Positions 1-8,209 are shown, numbered from the stretch's first letter. The stretch is 64,000 nt of DNA from Nostoc sp. TCL240-02 (GCF_013343235.1 NZ_CP040094.1:2542501-2606500), one strand, 5' to 3'. The notes: generated by a model from the letters alone, not told the origin. Translations and numbers: made by a program.

Positions 1-347
<347 letters not shown>

Positions 348-407
348 CTAAAAATACATCCCGTCATTGTGCCACAGTTATTGTGGTGTAATCTTCTATG
401 ATTTGCT

Positions 408-2183
408 GTGAAAAACCTTTTAGGATTAGTAATATTAGGCTGTATTCTCACATCCTCCGTAGCTTTGGCAGAGCCATCTCTTATAGTCGTTTTTCCTGAG
501 ACAAACTACCAGACGAGTTCCCAAAAAATCTTTTTTCTGGGGACTGCACCACCAGATGGTGAGGTTTTGATCAATAGTAAGCCAATTAACCGCAGCAAAG
601 CTGGTCATTTTTCCCCTAGTTTCCCCTTGCAGTTGGGAGAGAATCTTTTTACTGTGCGTCGCCAGAATCAAGAACTTAAGATTAAGGTGATAAGGGTTAA
701 CACTAGTCCTGAACTACCACAGGGGGTAGCCTTTGCTAAAGATTCCTTGACTCCCGCAGCTGATATTGCCAGACTACCAGGAGAACTAATTTGTTTTAGT
801 GCGTTAGCGAAGCTTCCCGAAGGGGTCGCACCCCCTAACGCCAATGTCTCTGTAACCCTGGCTAATCAAACGATTACCCTTTTACCTCAACCTCAACAGG
901 CACAACTACCAAGTAATTTGGCAGCTCTGACAGGGCAAAATCAGCCTTATGCCCAGTCTAGCGTAGGCAATTATAAAGGTTGCACCACAGTGGCTACAGC
1001 CGCCGATCTGGGAAAACCTCAGTTTCAACTAACACTCAATGGCAAGACGATAACTCAACCAGGGACTGGTAAAATTCAAATCCTTTCAAGAGCAGAGTTG
1101 CCGGTTTCTGAGGTTACAGTAGAGTCAGGCGTTGCTCGCACTGGCCCAAGCACCGATTATTCTCGACTCACACCACTGCCTAAAGGCACACGCGCAACAG
1201 TAACAGGTAAGGAAGGTGAATGGTTGCGCCTAGACTATGGCGCTTGGATTAATAGTCAGGAAACTCGCATTCTACCTGGTGCAATTCCGCCACAGACAAT
1301 AATTCGCAGTGTCGGATACCGTCAACTCCCTGGTGCGACAGAGATATTTTTCCCCTTACAAGTTCCCATACCTGTGAGCGTGCAGCAAAGTGAGAAAGCT
1401 CTCGCTCTCACTCTCTACAATACTACTGCCCAAACGGACATTATTCGCCTGGATGATGACCCTCTAATTTCTCGCCTAGATTGGCAACAGGAGGCTCCAG
1501 AACAAGTAAAATACACCTTTAACCTCAAAAAAGCTCAACAGTGGGGATATAAGCTGAGATACGACGGTACAACCCTGGTTTTGGCTTTGCGTCATCCGCC
1601 TAATATTGGGAACACAAGACGCAAGCTTTTAGCTAATCTCAAGATTGTACTCGATCCAGGGCATGGCGGTAAAGAATCTGGTGCCAGTGGCCCAACTGGA
1701 TATTTAGAAAAAGATGTGAATTTGGTGGTATCTAAGTTGCTGCGGGACGATTTGGTGAAGCGAGGAGCAACGGTAGTGATGACGCGGGAGGACGATAAGG
1801 AAGTTTCTCTAGCAGAACGTCAGGCAATTATTAGTAAAGAAGAACCTGCGATCGCTATTTCCATACATCACAACTCCTTACCCGATGATGGCGATGCCGA
1901 AAAAACCAAGGGATTTGCTGCTTTTTGGTATCAACCCCAAGCCCACAGCCTGGCAATATTTTTACAGAGCTATGTTGTTAAAAAACTCGGCAAACCTTCT
2001 TATGGTGTGTTTTGGGACAACCTAGCGCTGACACGCCCAGCAGCTGCGCCATCGGTGTTACTGGAATTGGGTTTTATGAGCAATCCCGATGAATTTGAGC
2101 AGGTAGTGAACCCAAAAGAACAGAAGAAAATGGCTGATGCGATCGCTCAGGGGATTACTGAGTGGTTTAGGAGTGTTCGATAG
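408..2183 (+). CDS. secreted N-acetylmuramoyl-L-alanine amidase (AMIN-like/SH3/Amidase_3)
   Basis: Predicted zinc amidase that cuts the bond between MurNAc and the stem peptide of peptidoglycan in the periplasm. The GTG start at 408 gives an N-terminal signal peptide ending near ALA-EP (residues 1-22). A bacterial SH3-like segment lies around residues 240-295, an AMIN-like beta-rich segment around 300-395, and the Amidase_3 catalytic domain from about 410 to the end. Catalytic landmarks are DPGHGG (Zn His), YLEKD (Zn Glu), SIHHN (Zn His) and LELGF (catalytic Glu). 591 residues is normal for multidomain cyanobacterial AmiC-like enzymes. Residues 132-145 (ALAKLPEGVAPPNA) come from a palindromic repeat inserted in frame at 801-841. 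A role in septal nanopore drilling or cell-wall turnover is only inferred from family knowledge. Confidence 0.9.
   Translation: MKNLLGLVILGCILTSSVALAEPSLIVVFPETNYQTSSQKIFFLGTAPPDGEVLINSKPINRSKAGHFSPSFPLQLGENLFTVRRQNQELKIKVIRVNTSPELPQGVAFAKDSLTPAADIARLPGELICFSALAKLPEGVAPPNANVSVTLANQTITLLPQPQQAQLPSNLAALTGQNQPYAQSSVGNYKGCTTVATAADLGKPQFQLTLNGKTITQPGTGKIQILSRAELPVSEVTVESGVARTGPSTDYSRLTPLPKGTRATVTGKEGEWLRLDYGAWINSQETRILPGAIPPQTIIRSVGYRQLPGATEIFFPLQVPIPVSVQQSEKALALTLYNTTAQTDIIRLDDDPLISRLDWQQEAPEQVKYTFNLKKAQQWGYKLRYDGTTLVLALRHPPNIGNTRRKLLANLKIVLDPGHGGKESGASGPTGYLEKDVNLVVSKLLRDDLVKRGATVVMTREDDKEVSLAERQAIISKEEPAIAISIHHNSLPDDGDAEKTKGFAAFWYQPQAHSLAIFLQSYVVKKLGKPSYGVFWDNLALTRPAAAPSVLLELGFMSNPDEFEQVVNPKEQKKMADAIAQGITEWFRSVR
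801..841. repeat. short palindromic repeat inside the amidase gene
   Basis: The segment opens with GCGTTAG (801-807) and closes with its exact complement CTAACGC (835-841), with a smaller hairpin inside (CTTC/GAAG). It adds about 14 codons without breaking the frame. The sequence style is that of small dispersed repeats of Nostoc genomes. Confidence 0.65.
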
Positions 2184-2240
2184 ATCGGGAGTTAAACTTA
2201 CGAGCTATAGCAATTTTATTTCTTATGCCAAACGAAAGAT

Positions 2241-2270
2241 TGTAGAGGCAATTCATGAATTGCCCCTACA
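2241..2270. repeat. 30-bp dispersed palindrome
   Basis: Near-perfect 30-bp inverted repeat (arms TGTAGAGGCAATTCA / TGAATTGCCCCTACA, one mismatched pair) in the gap between the amidase gene and the small exported protein. A sequence of the same length and core (AATT-ATG-AATT flanked by GGGGC/CCCC) lies at 48081-48110. This suggests a dispersed palindromic repeat family that can form a hairpin in RNA. Confidence 0.6.
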
Positions 2271-2437
2271 GAGTTTTGGCTATTATTTGTATAAGTCCTG
2301 GATTTGTGAAAATTCGCGGTATTCAGATCGCCGACTTCGTGAAAGTTGTCAGCGATTTAACTTTTCAGTGCTTCTACCCTGCCAAAACCTCTTTGATCGC
2401 GGGTAAAAATATATCAAATCTTATATTTTGAAACCGT

Positions 2438-2839
2438 ATGTATTTTAAAATCGGCGGTATGGTGGGAGCGATCGCTATCTTATTGAGCAATGGTAGTGCG
2501 ATCGCTGAAGGCGTTGACTCAGCGATCGCCCAAGATGCACAAAGATATATTACCGTGGGGCATGATAAATTAGGGAACAGCATCGCTCTGGACACGAAAA
2601 CTATTAAGGGCACAACATACAAGCTTTACGGTATCTACGGAGATGGCATCTTCGAGACTACATTCGACGCATCATGTTCAGAATCGCGGCTTTTTCGGAA
2701 TCACATTGCCATTTACAGTTCAGAGGGACAGCTACTTCAAGAGGATAAGGAGAAAGGAGAAATACCTTTTGTCGCCAATTCTTCACCAGGCAAGGGAATG
2801 AAAATTGTTTGTCAAAAGATTGGGGCCATTGGTTGGTAG
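2438..2839 (+). CDS. small exported protein of unknown function
   Basis: A 133-residue protein whose family I do not recognise. Residues 1-24 look like a signal peptide (KIGGMVGAIAILLSNGSAIA) with likely cleavage after AIA. The mature part is small and polar with two cysteines (in DASCSESR and KIVCQKIG) that could form a disulphide outside the cytoplasm. Three GCGATCGC-type HIP1 sites fall inside the first 100 bp, consistent with a resident chromosomal gene. The gene ends 20 bp before the left inverted repeat of the insertion sequence, so the element landed just downstream and left the reading frame intact. No operon partner is evident. It is probably a real gene, because the frame has good codon use and a sensible export signal. 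Confidence 0.6.
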   Translation: MYFKIGGMVGAIAILLSNGSAIAEGVDSAIAQDAQRYITVGHDKLGNSIALDTKTIKGTTYKLYGIYGDGIFETTFDASCSESRLFRNHIAIYSSEGQLLQEDKEKGEIPFVANSSPGKGMKIVCQKIGAIGW

Positions 2840-2885
2840 GTTCAGTAGGGAATGCCCAAGGGAGCATCTCACTTTTTAAAGTGGC

Positions 2886-3644
2886 TCAAACTGACAATAA
2901 TCCATTGAGGTAAGCACAGCGATGGGCTAGGACTTGAGGCACATTTTCTCGTTTCCATTGTGCCCCGGAAATTTTTGTTCGACGGTCAACCTGTTTAACG
3001 GCAGATTCAACTGAACCTGAACCAATTGAACAAATTTCTTCAGCTTGATAATATTCGTAGTTGATAATGCGATTGCGATGCTTATCAAGATAACGGCAAA
3101 AGTTTTGTACTTGTTTGCCTTTACAATCTGTAAATAAGGCAATAGTAGCCTCAACTTGGCCTTTCCATAGTAGATTTTGTGCTTGTTTCAAGCGTTTTTG
3201 TGAACCCCCAACTTTGTGGAGGTTTTCTATTAAATGGAACCAATCAAGTATTTCTCGACGTTGTGCATCAGGTGCTAATTGGTCAATTATATTCCAAATG
3301 CCGTCATGTCCATCACCAATACAAGTGAGTGGGCTAGCCAGTGGTTGGTCATTAACCCAATCAATCACAATCTGATTATTCTGAAATGAAGTTCCCAAGA
3401 TTCCGAGATGATGTAAGCTAATTGCTTTATAGCCAAGCCATGCACATATTTGACCTTTAGGAGTTCGGACACGGATGTTTCCACCATCGACGCTTAATTC
3501 TTCAATTGTCTGTTCTGGTGTTGGCAACTCAAAATTCTGGCGATGCACTAATCTCTGTTGACTGCTGTGAGAAACCTCTATGCCCGTAAAATACTTGATG
3601 TCTGATGCCGCATCTTCATAGCTGACATTCGCACTTACCCTCAA
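2886..3644 (-). CDS. ISKra4-family transposase, C-terminal (catalytic) frame
   Basis: Main catalytic part of the transposase. The acidic triad typical of a DDE enzyme is visible: Asp in EELSVDGGNIRV, Asp in CIGDGHDGIW and Glu in GSGSVESAVKQ. The tract WFHLIENLHKVGG is also characteristic of this family. The ATG-initiated frame starts at 3644, but the same frame is open upstream past 3780 and encodes GTTAGYQRRLKSILGEL and further family-like sequence. The true protein is therefore the fusion of this frame with the upstream one (3722-3952), joined by a -1 shift at 3788-3794. The stop lies 26 bp inside the left inverted repeat. The family call rests on overall sequence character; the exact IS name cannot be given without a search. 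Confidence 0.85.
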   Translation of the reverse strand: MRVSANVSYEDAASDIKYFTGIEVSHSSQQRLVHRQNFELPTPEQTIEELSVDGGNIRVRTPKGQICAWLGYKAISLHHLGILGTSFQNNQIVIDWVNDQPLASPLTCIGDGHDGIWNIIDQLAPDAQRREILDWFHLIENLHKVGGSQKRLKQAQNLLWKGQVEATIALFTDCKGKQVQNFCRYLDKHRNRIINYEYYQAEEICSIGSGSVESAVKQVDRRTKISGAQWKRENVPQVLAHRCAYLNGLLSV

Positions 3645-3721
3645 ACAACAAGTTTCTAGATATGGACTCAGTTGAGTACTTGGTGCGACTTCTAATTCAA
3701 TGGCTTGTTTGCTCGTTATTG

Positions 3722-3952
3722 CTAACTCTCCAAGAATGCTTTTGAGCCGTCGTTGGTATCCTGCGGTTGTCCCTGTAATCGTTTCGATAAAAAAACCCCT
3801 ACTTCTGGCATAACATGCTTCTGCATTTGACTCCGCACTGCTTCTTCAATTGCTGCAAGATTTGTGAGCTTTTCTTTTGACGTATCTTCATACAATATTT
3901 TAGCAATCGCCTGAATATGTTTTTGAAGAGCTTGCTTTTGTTCTGGGGTCAT
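3722..3952 (-). CDS. ISKra4-family transposase, N-terminal frame
   Basis: A 76-codon frame starting MTPEQKQALQKHIQAIAKIL, a helical N-terminal segment typical of the family. It ends in the wrong frame after PEVGVFL, where the sequence would continue sensibly as FFIETITGTTAGYQRR in the -1 frame. That switch is at a run of seven T on the coding strand. Alone it would make a short helical protein without catalytic residues. It is either the first half of a frameshifted transposase or the broken start of a dead one; the perfect phase of the slip site favours the former. Confidence 0.75.
   Translation of the reverse strand: MTPEQKQALQKHIQAIAKILYEDTSKEKLTNLAAIEEAVRSQMQKHVMPEVGVFLSKRLQGQPQDTNDGSKAFLES
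3788..3794 (-). other. putative -1 ribosomal slippery site in the transposase
   Basis: On the coding (minus) strand the junction reads T TTT TTA in the phase of the upstream frame (codons GTT-TTT-TTA). This is the canonical X XXY YYZ heptamer for -1 frameshifting. Slipping back one base gives TTT ATC GAA ACG, which leads directly into the catalytic frame. Confidence 0.6.
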
Positions 3953-4025
3953 CGGTAAGTAAATACACTCGTCTTACCTATCCTGACTGATTTTCGTCTT
4001 CTTTGCAAAAAACTGGGATGCTCCC

Positions 4026-4075
4026 AATGCCCAATGCCCCATACCCAATGCCCCATGCCCAATTCCCAGTAGAAA
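4026..4075. repeat. CCCAATGCC-type short tandem repeat
   Basis: About 50 bp of near-repeats of CCCAATGCCC/CCCCATGCCC immediately beside the insertion sequence. Similar stretches occur at 39825-39860 and 50020-50050. These are the degenerate short tandem repeats common in Nostoc intergenic DNA, and here one was the target of the insertion. Confidence 0.6.
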
Positions 4076-4078
4076 ATA

Positions 4079-4696
4079 CTAAGGACAAAACAACGTGTCA
4101 CGCGTATCTCGTCCTGTGGTTGGATTAGTCCCTTTGGCTAGTTTGCACAATTTTTTTTGCTCATCGGGACGCAGCAGCGTATCGGTAAAATCTGCTCCGT
4201 CAATGGTTGCACCATCAAATCTGGCATTAGCGGCAAACGCACCCTCTAACAGCGCATTTGTTAAATTTGCTCTAACTAAACGAGCCGAGTCTAAAGTGGC
4301 ATTTCTTAAATCAGAACCCTCCAAATTCGCAGACTCTAAATTTGCTGCAAAAAAACTGACACCGTTCAAATTAGCATGACTGAAGTTACTCTGGCGAAGA
4401 TTAGCTTTGGTAAAGCTAGAGTCTGTTAAATCACGTCCTGAAAAATCAGCCTCGACCAAAATCTCTTTATTATATTCGAGTGCCAAAGCTGTTGGAGCAA
4501 AACCGAGCGTTGCGGTGATGCTAATCATTCCCCACAAGAATAAGCTGAGTATATTTGTCCAAAAGTGATAGTCTGTCTTACGCTTCAACCCAAATTGTCT
4601 TCGGGATGAGTCGAGTTTAGAACCTGCTGTGCGTAGGCGTAGCCCGCCGCAGGCATCGCTTAATCTAGAATTCATAGAATTTATGATATTTTTCAT
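4079..4696 (-). CDS. pentapeptide-repeat protein with export signal
   Basis: A roughly 205-residue protein with about 20 pentapeptide units of the A(D/N)LXX type ([16 protein letters not shown] and onward, residues about 90-190), which fold as a right-handed quadrilateral beta-helix. A hydrophobic segment ([24 protein letters not shown], near residues 49-73) looks like a signal peptide, so the helix is probably in the periplasm or thylakoid lumen. The stretch ahead of it, including [17 protein letters not shown], is encoded by a GTAGGCGTAGCC-type repeat (about 4631-4660), so the native start may be downstream of it. An ATG at 4696 is preferred to the TTG just before it. The gene is divergent from and nearly abuts the YraN-like gene at 4699. 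Function unknown. Confidence 0.75.
   Translation of the reverse strand: MKNIINSMNSRLSDACGGLRLRTAGSKLDSSRRQFGLKRKTDYHFWTNILSLFLWGMISITATLGFAPTALALEYNKEILVEADFSGRDLTDSSFTKANLRQSNFSHANLNGVSFFAANLESANLEGSDLRNATLDSARLVRANLTNALLEGAFAANARFDGATIDGADFTDTLLRPDEQKKLCKLAKGTNPTTGRDTRDTLFCP
4631..4660. repeat. GTAGGCGTAGCC-type dispersed repeat in the leader of the pentapeptide gene
   Basis: The segment contains GCGTAGGCGTAGCCC followed by GCCGCAGGCATCGC, a sequence style repeated many times in Nostoc genomes. It is translated in frame as DACGGLRLR if the upstream ATG is used. Confidence 0.55.
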
Positions 4697-4698
4697 CA

Positions 4699-5241
4699 AT
4701 GGCTAATCTTCCTCCATCTCATTATCCAGATATTGGTCATTTAGGAGAAGACCTAGTTGCCCAATGGTTGCAATCTACAGGTTGGATAATTCTGCATCGT
4801 CGCTTTTCTAGCCCTTATGGAGAAATCGATATTATTGCCCAACATCATGGAGCAACTGAGAAAGAGCAGGTGAGCAGGGAAGCAGGAGAATTCCTAATTC
4901 CTAACTCTCCACTCCCCACTCTCCACTCAATGCTGGCATTTGTTGAAGTCAAAACCCGCAGTTCAGGGAGTTGGGATGCAGGGGGAAGAAGCGCCATCAC
5001 CCCACAAAAACAAGCAAAAATCTCACGGACAGCTGGAATATTCTTAGCCCAGTACCCTGAAAAGGCGGATTATTCTTGCCGATTTGATGTTGCTATTGTC
5101 TACTGTCAAAGGATACCAAAAAATCAGACTGCGGTTATAGCAACTCAGGAAGCTCTTGCTACTTCATCAGCAGCCGAATATAAGTTTAAGCTGCAAGAAT
5201 ACATTCCGGCAGCTTTCGACTCTTCAATTGATAATGGTTAA
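4699..5241 (+). CDS. YraN/UPF0102-family endonuclease-like protein
   Basis: Member of the YraN family, small proteins with a restriction-endonuclease-like fold whose function is not settled. Conserved motifs are [20 protein letters not shown] and FVEVKTR, giving the E-x(n)-D-x(n)-ExK arrangement, followed by [13 protein letters not shown] and RFDVAIV. At 180 residues it is longer than the usual roughly 120-140. Much of the excess is residues about 50-78, encoded by GAGCAGG...CTCCCCACTC-type repeat DNA (about 4858-4928) inserted between IIAQ and the FVEVK strand. The start is the ATG three bases from the divergent pentapeptide gene. The motifs on both sides are intact, so the protein is probably still functional. 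Confidence 0.85.
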   Translation: MANLPPSHYPDIGHLGEDLVAQWLQSTGWIILHRRFSSPYGEIDIIAQHHGATEKEQVSREAGEFLIPNSPLPTLHSMLAFVEVKTRSSGSWDAGGRSAITPQKQAKISRTAGIFLAQYPEKADYSCRFDVAIVYCQRIPKNQTAVIATQEALATSSAAEYKFKLQEYIPAAFDSSIDNG

Positions 5242-5275
5242 TTGGTAATGGATAAAATATCTTAATTACCAATAA
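5238..5275. terminator. hairpin between convergent genes
   Basis: Inverted repeat ATTGGTAAT (5241-5249) and ATTACCAAT (5265-5273) with a 15-nt loop, at the stop codon of the YraN-like gene and before the end of the convergent gene at 5305. A weak bidirectional terminator is likely; there is no strong U run. Confidence 0.45.
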
Positions 5276-5304
5276 TTATGTACTGGCGTTACAACCAAAC
5301 GGTA

Positions 5305-5694
5305 TTACGCCAAAGTTTCTGGACAGTAGCCTAAGCCCCGAACAAACTGTTGTCGGAAAGCTTCGATTTCGTCTCTCTCTGGACTACCATGAGAAACGAT
5401 CGCTACCTGATAGCGACGCATCACGTCCACAGGGCATTGTCCCGCTTCTAAACTCCAAAGTGCCATTTGCACCCTCATTGGTGGCTCATAGCTAATTCCT
5501 AATTCATTTAGAAAAGCCCGAAAGTCGCCATCTTCTTGGGGCGAGACTTGACCTCTGAGTTTGATCCTAACCACCCAGCCATCAATTTGATGAATTACGG
5601 TGACGAACGAAACTGGTGTCTGGGGTCTAGCGTGCAGGTGTTGAACGACCCTCAGGGTTAGACTGGCATTTGCCAGATAGTACAAGTATTCCAT
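5305..5694 (-). CDS. conserved-looking protein of unknown function
   Basis: A 129-residue soluble protein beginning MEYLYYLANASLTLRVVQHLHAR. I do not recognise the family. The sequence looks globular and acidic-basic mixed, with no signal peptide or membrane segment. It contains a GISYEPPMRVQMALW stretch and a YQVAIVSHGSPERDEIEAFRQQF stretch that look well ordered. It is convergent with the YraN-like gene and divergent from queA, so it appears to be transcribed alone. Codon use and composition match the neighbours. Confidence 0.65.
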   Translation of the reverse strand: MEYLYYLANASLTLRVVQHLHARPQTPVSFVTVIHQIDGWVVRIKLRGQVSPQEDGDFRAFLNELGISYEPPMRVQMALWSLEAGQCPVDVMRRYQVAIVSHGSPERDEIEAFRQQFVRGLGYCPETLA

Positions 5695-5764
5695 GTTTGT
5701 TGGTGCTTGGGATCAAAGCCAATCCTACATATCTATATTCGTCAATCAGTGCCTGTTCCCGGTA

Positions 5765-5802
5765 GGGTAAAAGCCCCCGTTTTTAGATGGGGAGGTTTAC
5801 CC
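5765..5802. repeat. GC-rich hairpin in the queA upstream region
   Basis: GGGTAAA...GCCCC and GGGG...GTTTACCC pair across about 38 bp. It sits in the 273-bp gap between two divergent genes and could be a hairpin in the queA leader or another dispersed repeat. Apart from this the gap (5695-5967) holds only AT-rich promoter-like DNA. Confidence 0.4.
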
Positions 5803-5967
5803 AATTTTTATGTTAATTTTTCCGTGTTACTTAATAGTAACAATCTTATAGCCTCGCGACAAAATTGGGAAAAGATGCCTTAAAGTTCCAATATAAGGGA
5901 AAGCTAAAAAGAGCTTTTTGTCAGAGAGTATAAATACTAAATAAACCAAAAACTAGTACAAGCCAAG

Positions 5968-7173
5968 TTGAAAGATACATCTAGCCCCAAAGAAAAAAAT
6001 TTTGAATTAGATTGCTCGGTAGCCGGCTATGACTACACACTACCTCCAGAACTCATTGCCCAAAACCCAGCAGTTCCTAGAGATAGTTCCCGGTTACTGG
6101 TAGTTAATTCTCCCACTACAGGCGCTGAAACAGAAGCATCTCACCATATTTTCCATGATTTGCCTGCACTGCTGCGCTCTGGTGATTTGTTGGTCATGAA
6201 CAATACAAGGGTTATTCCAGCGCGGCTTTATGGTCATAAAAACACTGGTGCTAAAATCCAGGTGTTGCTGTTGGAAGAACGGCAGTATAACTGTTGGTTA
6301 GCTTTAGTTAAGCCAGGAAAAAGCTTCAAACAGGGAACGAAGATTATTTTTGAAGCAAGGCAAACGGGGACTGGGGGTTGGGGATTAGAGATTGGGGATT
6401 GGGAAGATTCTTCCCTAGTCCCTAGTCCCCAGTCCCCAGTTCCCAGTCCCAAACTCACCGCTACAGTTTTAGAAACAGATGCAGCAACCGGGGGACGTTT
6501 GTTGCAATTTGATGTGCCAGAGGGAAAGCCTTTGGTGCAACTGTTAGAGGTATTTGGTGAAGTACCGCTACCACCCTACATTACTGCCTCCTCAGCTGCT
6601 GATGAGCAGTATCAGACAGTTTATGCCGAACAGCCAGGAGCGATCGCAGCACCGACAGCAGGATTACACTTTACCCCAGAATTATTACAAAAGCTGCGCG
6701 ATCGCAACATCAATCAAGCTTTTGTCACGCTACACGTTGGTGTCGGCACTTTTCGCCCTGTGGAAGTGGAAGACGTAACTACCCACCAGATGCATGAAGA
6801 ATGGATTGAAGTTCCTGCCGCCACAGTAGAGCAAATTCGCGCCACTAAAGCAGCTGGCGGTCGAATTATTGCTGTGGGAACAACGGCAGTCAGGGCTTTG
6901 GAAGGGGCGGCTAAATCTGGGAATTTACAAGCATTTTGTGGTAAAACAGACTTGTTTATTTATCCCGGCTACCAATGGCGGGTGGTGGATGGTTTGATTA
7001 CCAATTTTCACCTACCACGTTCTAGTTTGCTGATGTTGGTAAGTGCGCTAATTGGCAGACAACGGCTATTGAATATATACTTGGAAGCGATCACTTTTGG
7101 GTATCGTTTCTATTCCTTTGGTGATGCTATGCTAATTTTGCCGGAAGCCATAAGAGTTCTGAGTCAAGCATGA
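5968..7173 (+). CDS. queA: tRNA preQ1(34) S-adenosylmethionine ribosyltransferase-isomerase
   Basis: QueA transfers and isomerises the ribosyl part of S-adenosylmethionine onto preQ1 in tRNA, giving epoxyqueuosine, the penultimate step of queuosine synthesis. Family motifs are [93 protein letters not shown] and [16 protein letters not shown]. The start is a TTG at 5968; no in-frame ATG exists before the conserved YDY motif. The 401 residues exceed the usual roughly 340-370 partly because residues 132-162 are encoded by a G-rich/C-rich inverted repeat (6366-6450) placed in frame between IIFEA and LTATVLE. All conserved motifs flank this insertion intact. Confidence 0.95.
   Translation: MKDTSSPKEKNFELDCSVAGYDYTLPPELIAQNPAVPRDSSRLLVVNSPTTGAETEASHHIFHDLPALLRSGDLLVMNNTRVIPARLYGHKNTGAKIQVLLLEERQYNCWLALVKPGKSFKQGTKIIFEARQTGTGGWGLEIGDWEDSSLVPSPQSPVPSPKLTATVLETDAATGGRLLQFDVPEGKPLVQLLEVFGEVPLPPYITASSAADEQYQTVYAEQPGAIAAPTAGLHFTPELLQKLRDRNINQAFVTLHVGVGTFRPVEVEDVTTHQMHEEWIEVPAATVEQIRATKAAGGRIIAVGTTAVRALEGAAKSGNLQAFCGKTDLFIYPGYQWRVVDGLITNFHLPRSSLLMLVSALIGRQRLLNIYLEAITFGYRFYSFGDAMLILPEAIRVLSQA
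6366..6450. repeat. GGGGACTGGGG inverted short tandem repeat inside queA
   Basis: A G-rich half (GGGGACTGGGG at 6366-6376 and variants) is followed after a short loop by a C-rich half (CCCCAGTCCCC at 6427-6437 and variants), giving a long imperfect hairpin. It is open in the queA frame and encodes about 28-31 extra residues rich in Gly, Trp, Pro and Ser. Confidence 0.75.
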
Positions 7174-7203
7174 GGGCAATGTTCCCTGTTACCTATTCCC
7201 TAC

Positions 7204-7348
7204 CTGACTTTTCACGTTATGTGGAAAAGTCCACGAAAAACCTAACCCCCTAACCTCCTTCCCGATGCGGGAAGGGGGAAATTCAAAGTCTCTCTCCTAA
7301 TAGGAGAGAGATTTAGAGAGAGGTTTTCCAGATGCCGTGAAAAGTCAG
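7204..7348. repeat. MITE-like composite inverted repeat downstream of queA
   Basis: Outer arms CTGACTTTTCACG (7204-7216) and CGTGAAAAGTCAG (7336-7348) are exact complements 145 bp apart. Inside are two more hairpins, CTTCCCGATGCGGGAAG and CTCTCCTAATAGGAGAG. The structure resembles a non-autonomous miniature element. It lies between queA and the acetyltransferase gene. Confidence 0.6.
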
Positions 7349-7411
7349 ATTCCCTACCTACCTACGCAAATACGTTAAGTAATCAAACCGGATTCCTATA
7401 GGAGTAATTTT

Positions 7412-8032
7412 ATGCGTGACTTCATAATAAAATTGGTCAAAACTATCATCCAGATAATGAATGCTCCGATGCTCATATTGTTTATCGTCACTACAAAGAA
7501 AGAAGTGATTCTTGTGGATGTAAGACGATGGTCAAAGATAGTTGAGCTAGTTGATACTTCTGACTGGGTTAACTTGCTATATTTGCTTTATAAATATCCC
7601 GAATTCAGAAGTCTTTACTATTACAGAATTAAAAAAGGTAACTTTCTAGGATTGGTACTGATGCATATTATAAAATTCTTTTATAAAGAATGTCCAAGTC
7701 TATTTTTATATTGCGATAATATTGGTTCTGGACTATTTATTCAACATGGCTTTAGTACTATAGTAAATGCAAGAAGTATTGGTGATAATTGCTGGATTAA
7801 TCAACAGGTGACAATAGGATACAGCAGTAAAAATAATTTTCCGACAATTGGCAACAATGTAATCATAAGTTCAGGTGCAAAAGTGATTGGCAACGTCACT
7901 ATAAATGATAATGTGATAGTAGGAGCAAATGCAGTTGTAGTCAAAGATGTTCCCAGTAATTGTGTTGTTGTCGGTGTTCCAGCTTATATAATCAAGAGAG
8001 ATGGCGTGAAAGTAAAAGAGCAGTTGATTTAA
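7412..8032 (+). CDS. left-handed beta-helix acetyltransferase (CysE-like fold)
   Basis: A 206-residue protein with C-terminal hexapeptide repeats (residues about 105-195: IGDNCWINQQVTIGY, IGNNVIISSGAKVIG, INDNVIVGANAVVVKDVP), ending in the VGVPAYIIKR turn typical of serine O-acetyltransferase-like enzymes. The GLFIQHGF segment carries the probable catalytic His. The N-terminal region is short and helical, unlike full CysE, so an acyltransferase for a sugar or polysaccharide is as likely as cysteine synthesis. A good ribosome site (TAGGAG, 9 nt before the ATG) supports the start. The gene is noticeably more AT-rich than queA and has no obvious partner, so it may have been acquired. Confidence 0.75.
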   Translation: MRDFIIKLVKTIIQIMNAPMLILFIVTTKKEVILVDVRRWSKIVELVDTSDWVNLLYLLYKYPEFRSLYYYRIKKGNFLGLVLMHIIKFFYKECPSLFLYCDNIGSGLFIQHGFSTIVNARSIGDNCWINQQVTIGYSSKNNFPTIGNNVIISSGAKVIGNVTINDNVIVGANAVVVKDVPSNCVVVGVPAYIIKRDGVKVKEQLI

Positions 8033-8209
8033 ATTTGTTTATTAACAGATTATAAAACCTATAGAATATCGCACTAATTACGGTATGCAGAGCAACTGAA
8101 CAAGGAGAAGGATGTTTTTACAAAAGTCGGATGCTCCCAAAGTGAGAAATTCTTAATTTTTTGATTTGCAATTTTTTATGCTGTGGTGGGTATTCTGACT
8201 TATAAAGAT

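Larger units (their letters stand above)
2860..4025 (-). mobile_element. ISKra4-family insertion sequence, complete, with 9-bp target duplication
   Basis: The left end (2860-2880) starts GGGAGCATCTCACTTTTT and the right end, read on the other strand (4025-4005), starts GGGAGCATCCCAGTTTTT: imperfect terminal inverted repeats differing at two of 18 positions. Directly outside both ends sits AATGCCCAA (2851-2859 and 4026-4034), a perfect 9-bp target duplication. The element is 1166 bp and is filled by one transposase spread over two frames. The target lies in a CCCAATGCC-type short tandem repeat, so part of the match could come from the target being repetitive. Both ends and both frames are present, so the copy may be active. 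Confidence 0.88.

Noticed and set aside
2137..2406. 89-codon open frame over the amidase end and downstream gap
   Set aside because: It overlaps the amidase in another frame, lacks a ribosome site and includes the palindrome; composition does not look protein-like.
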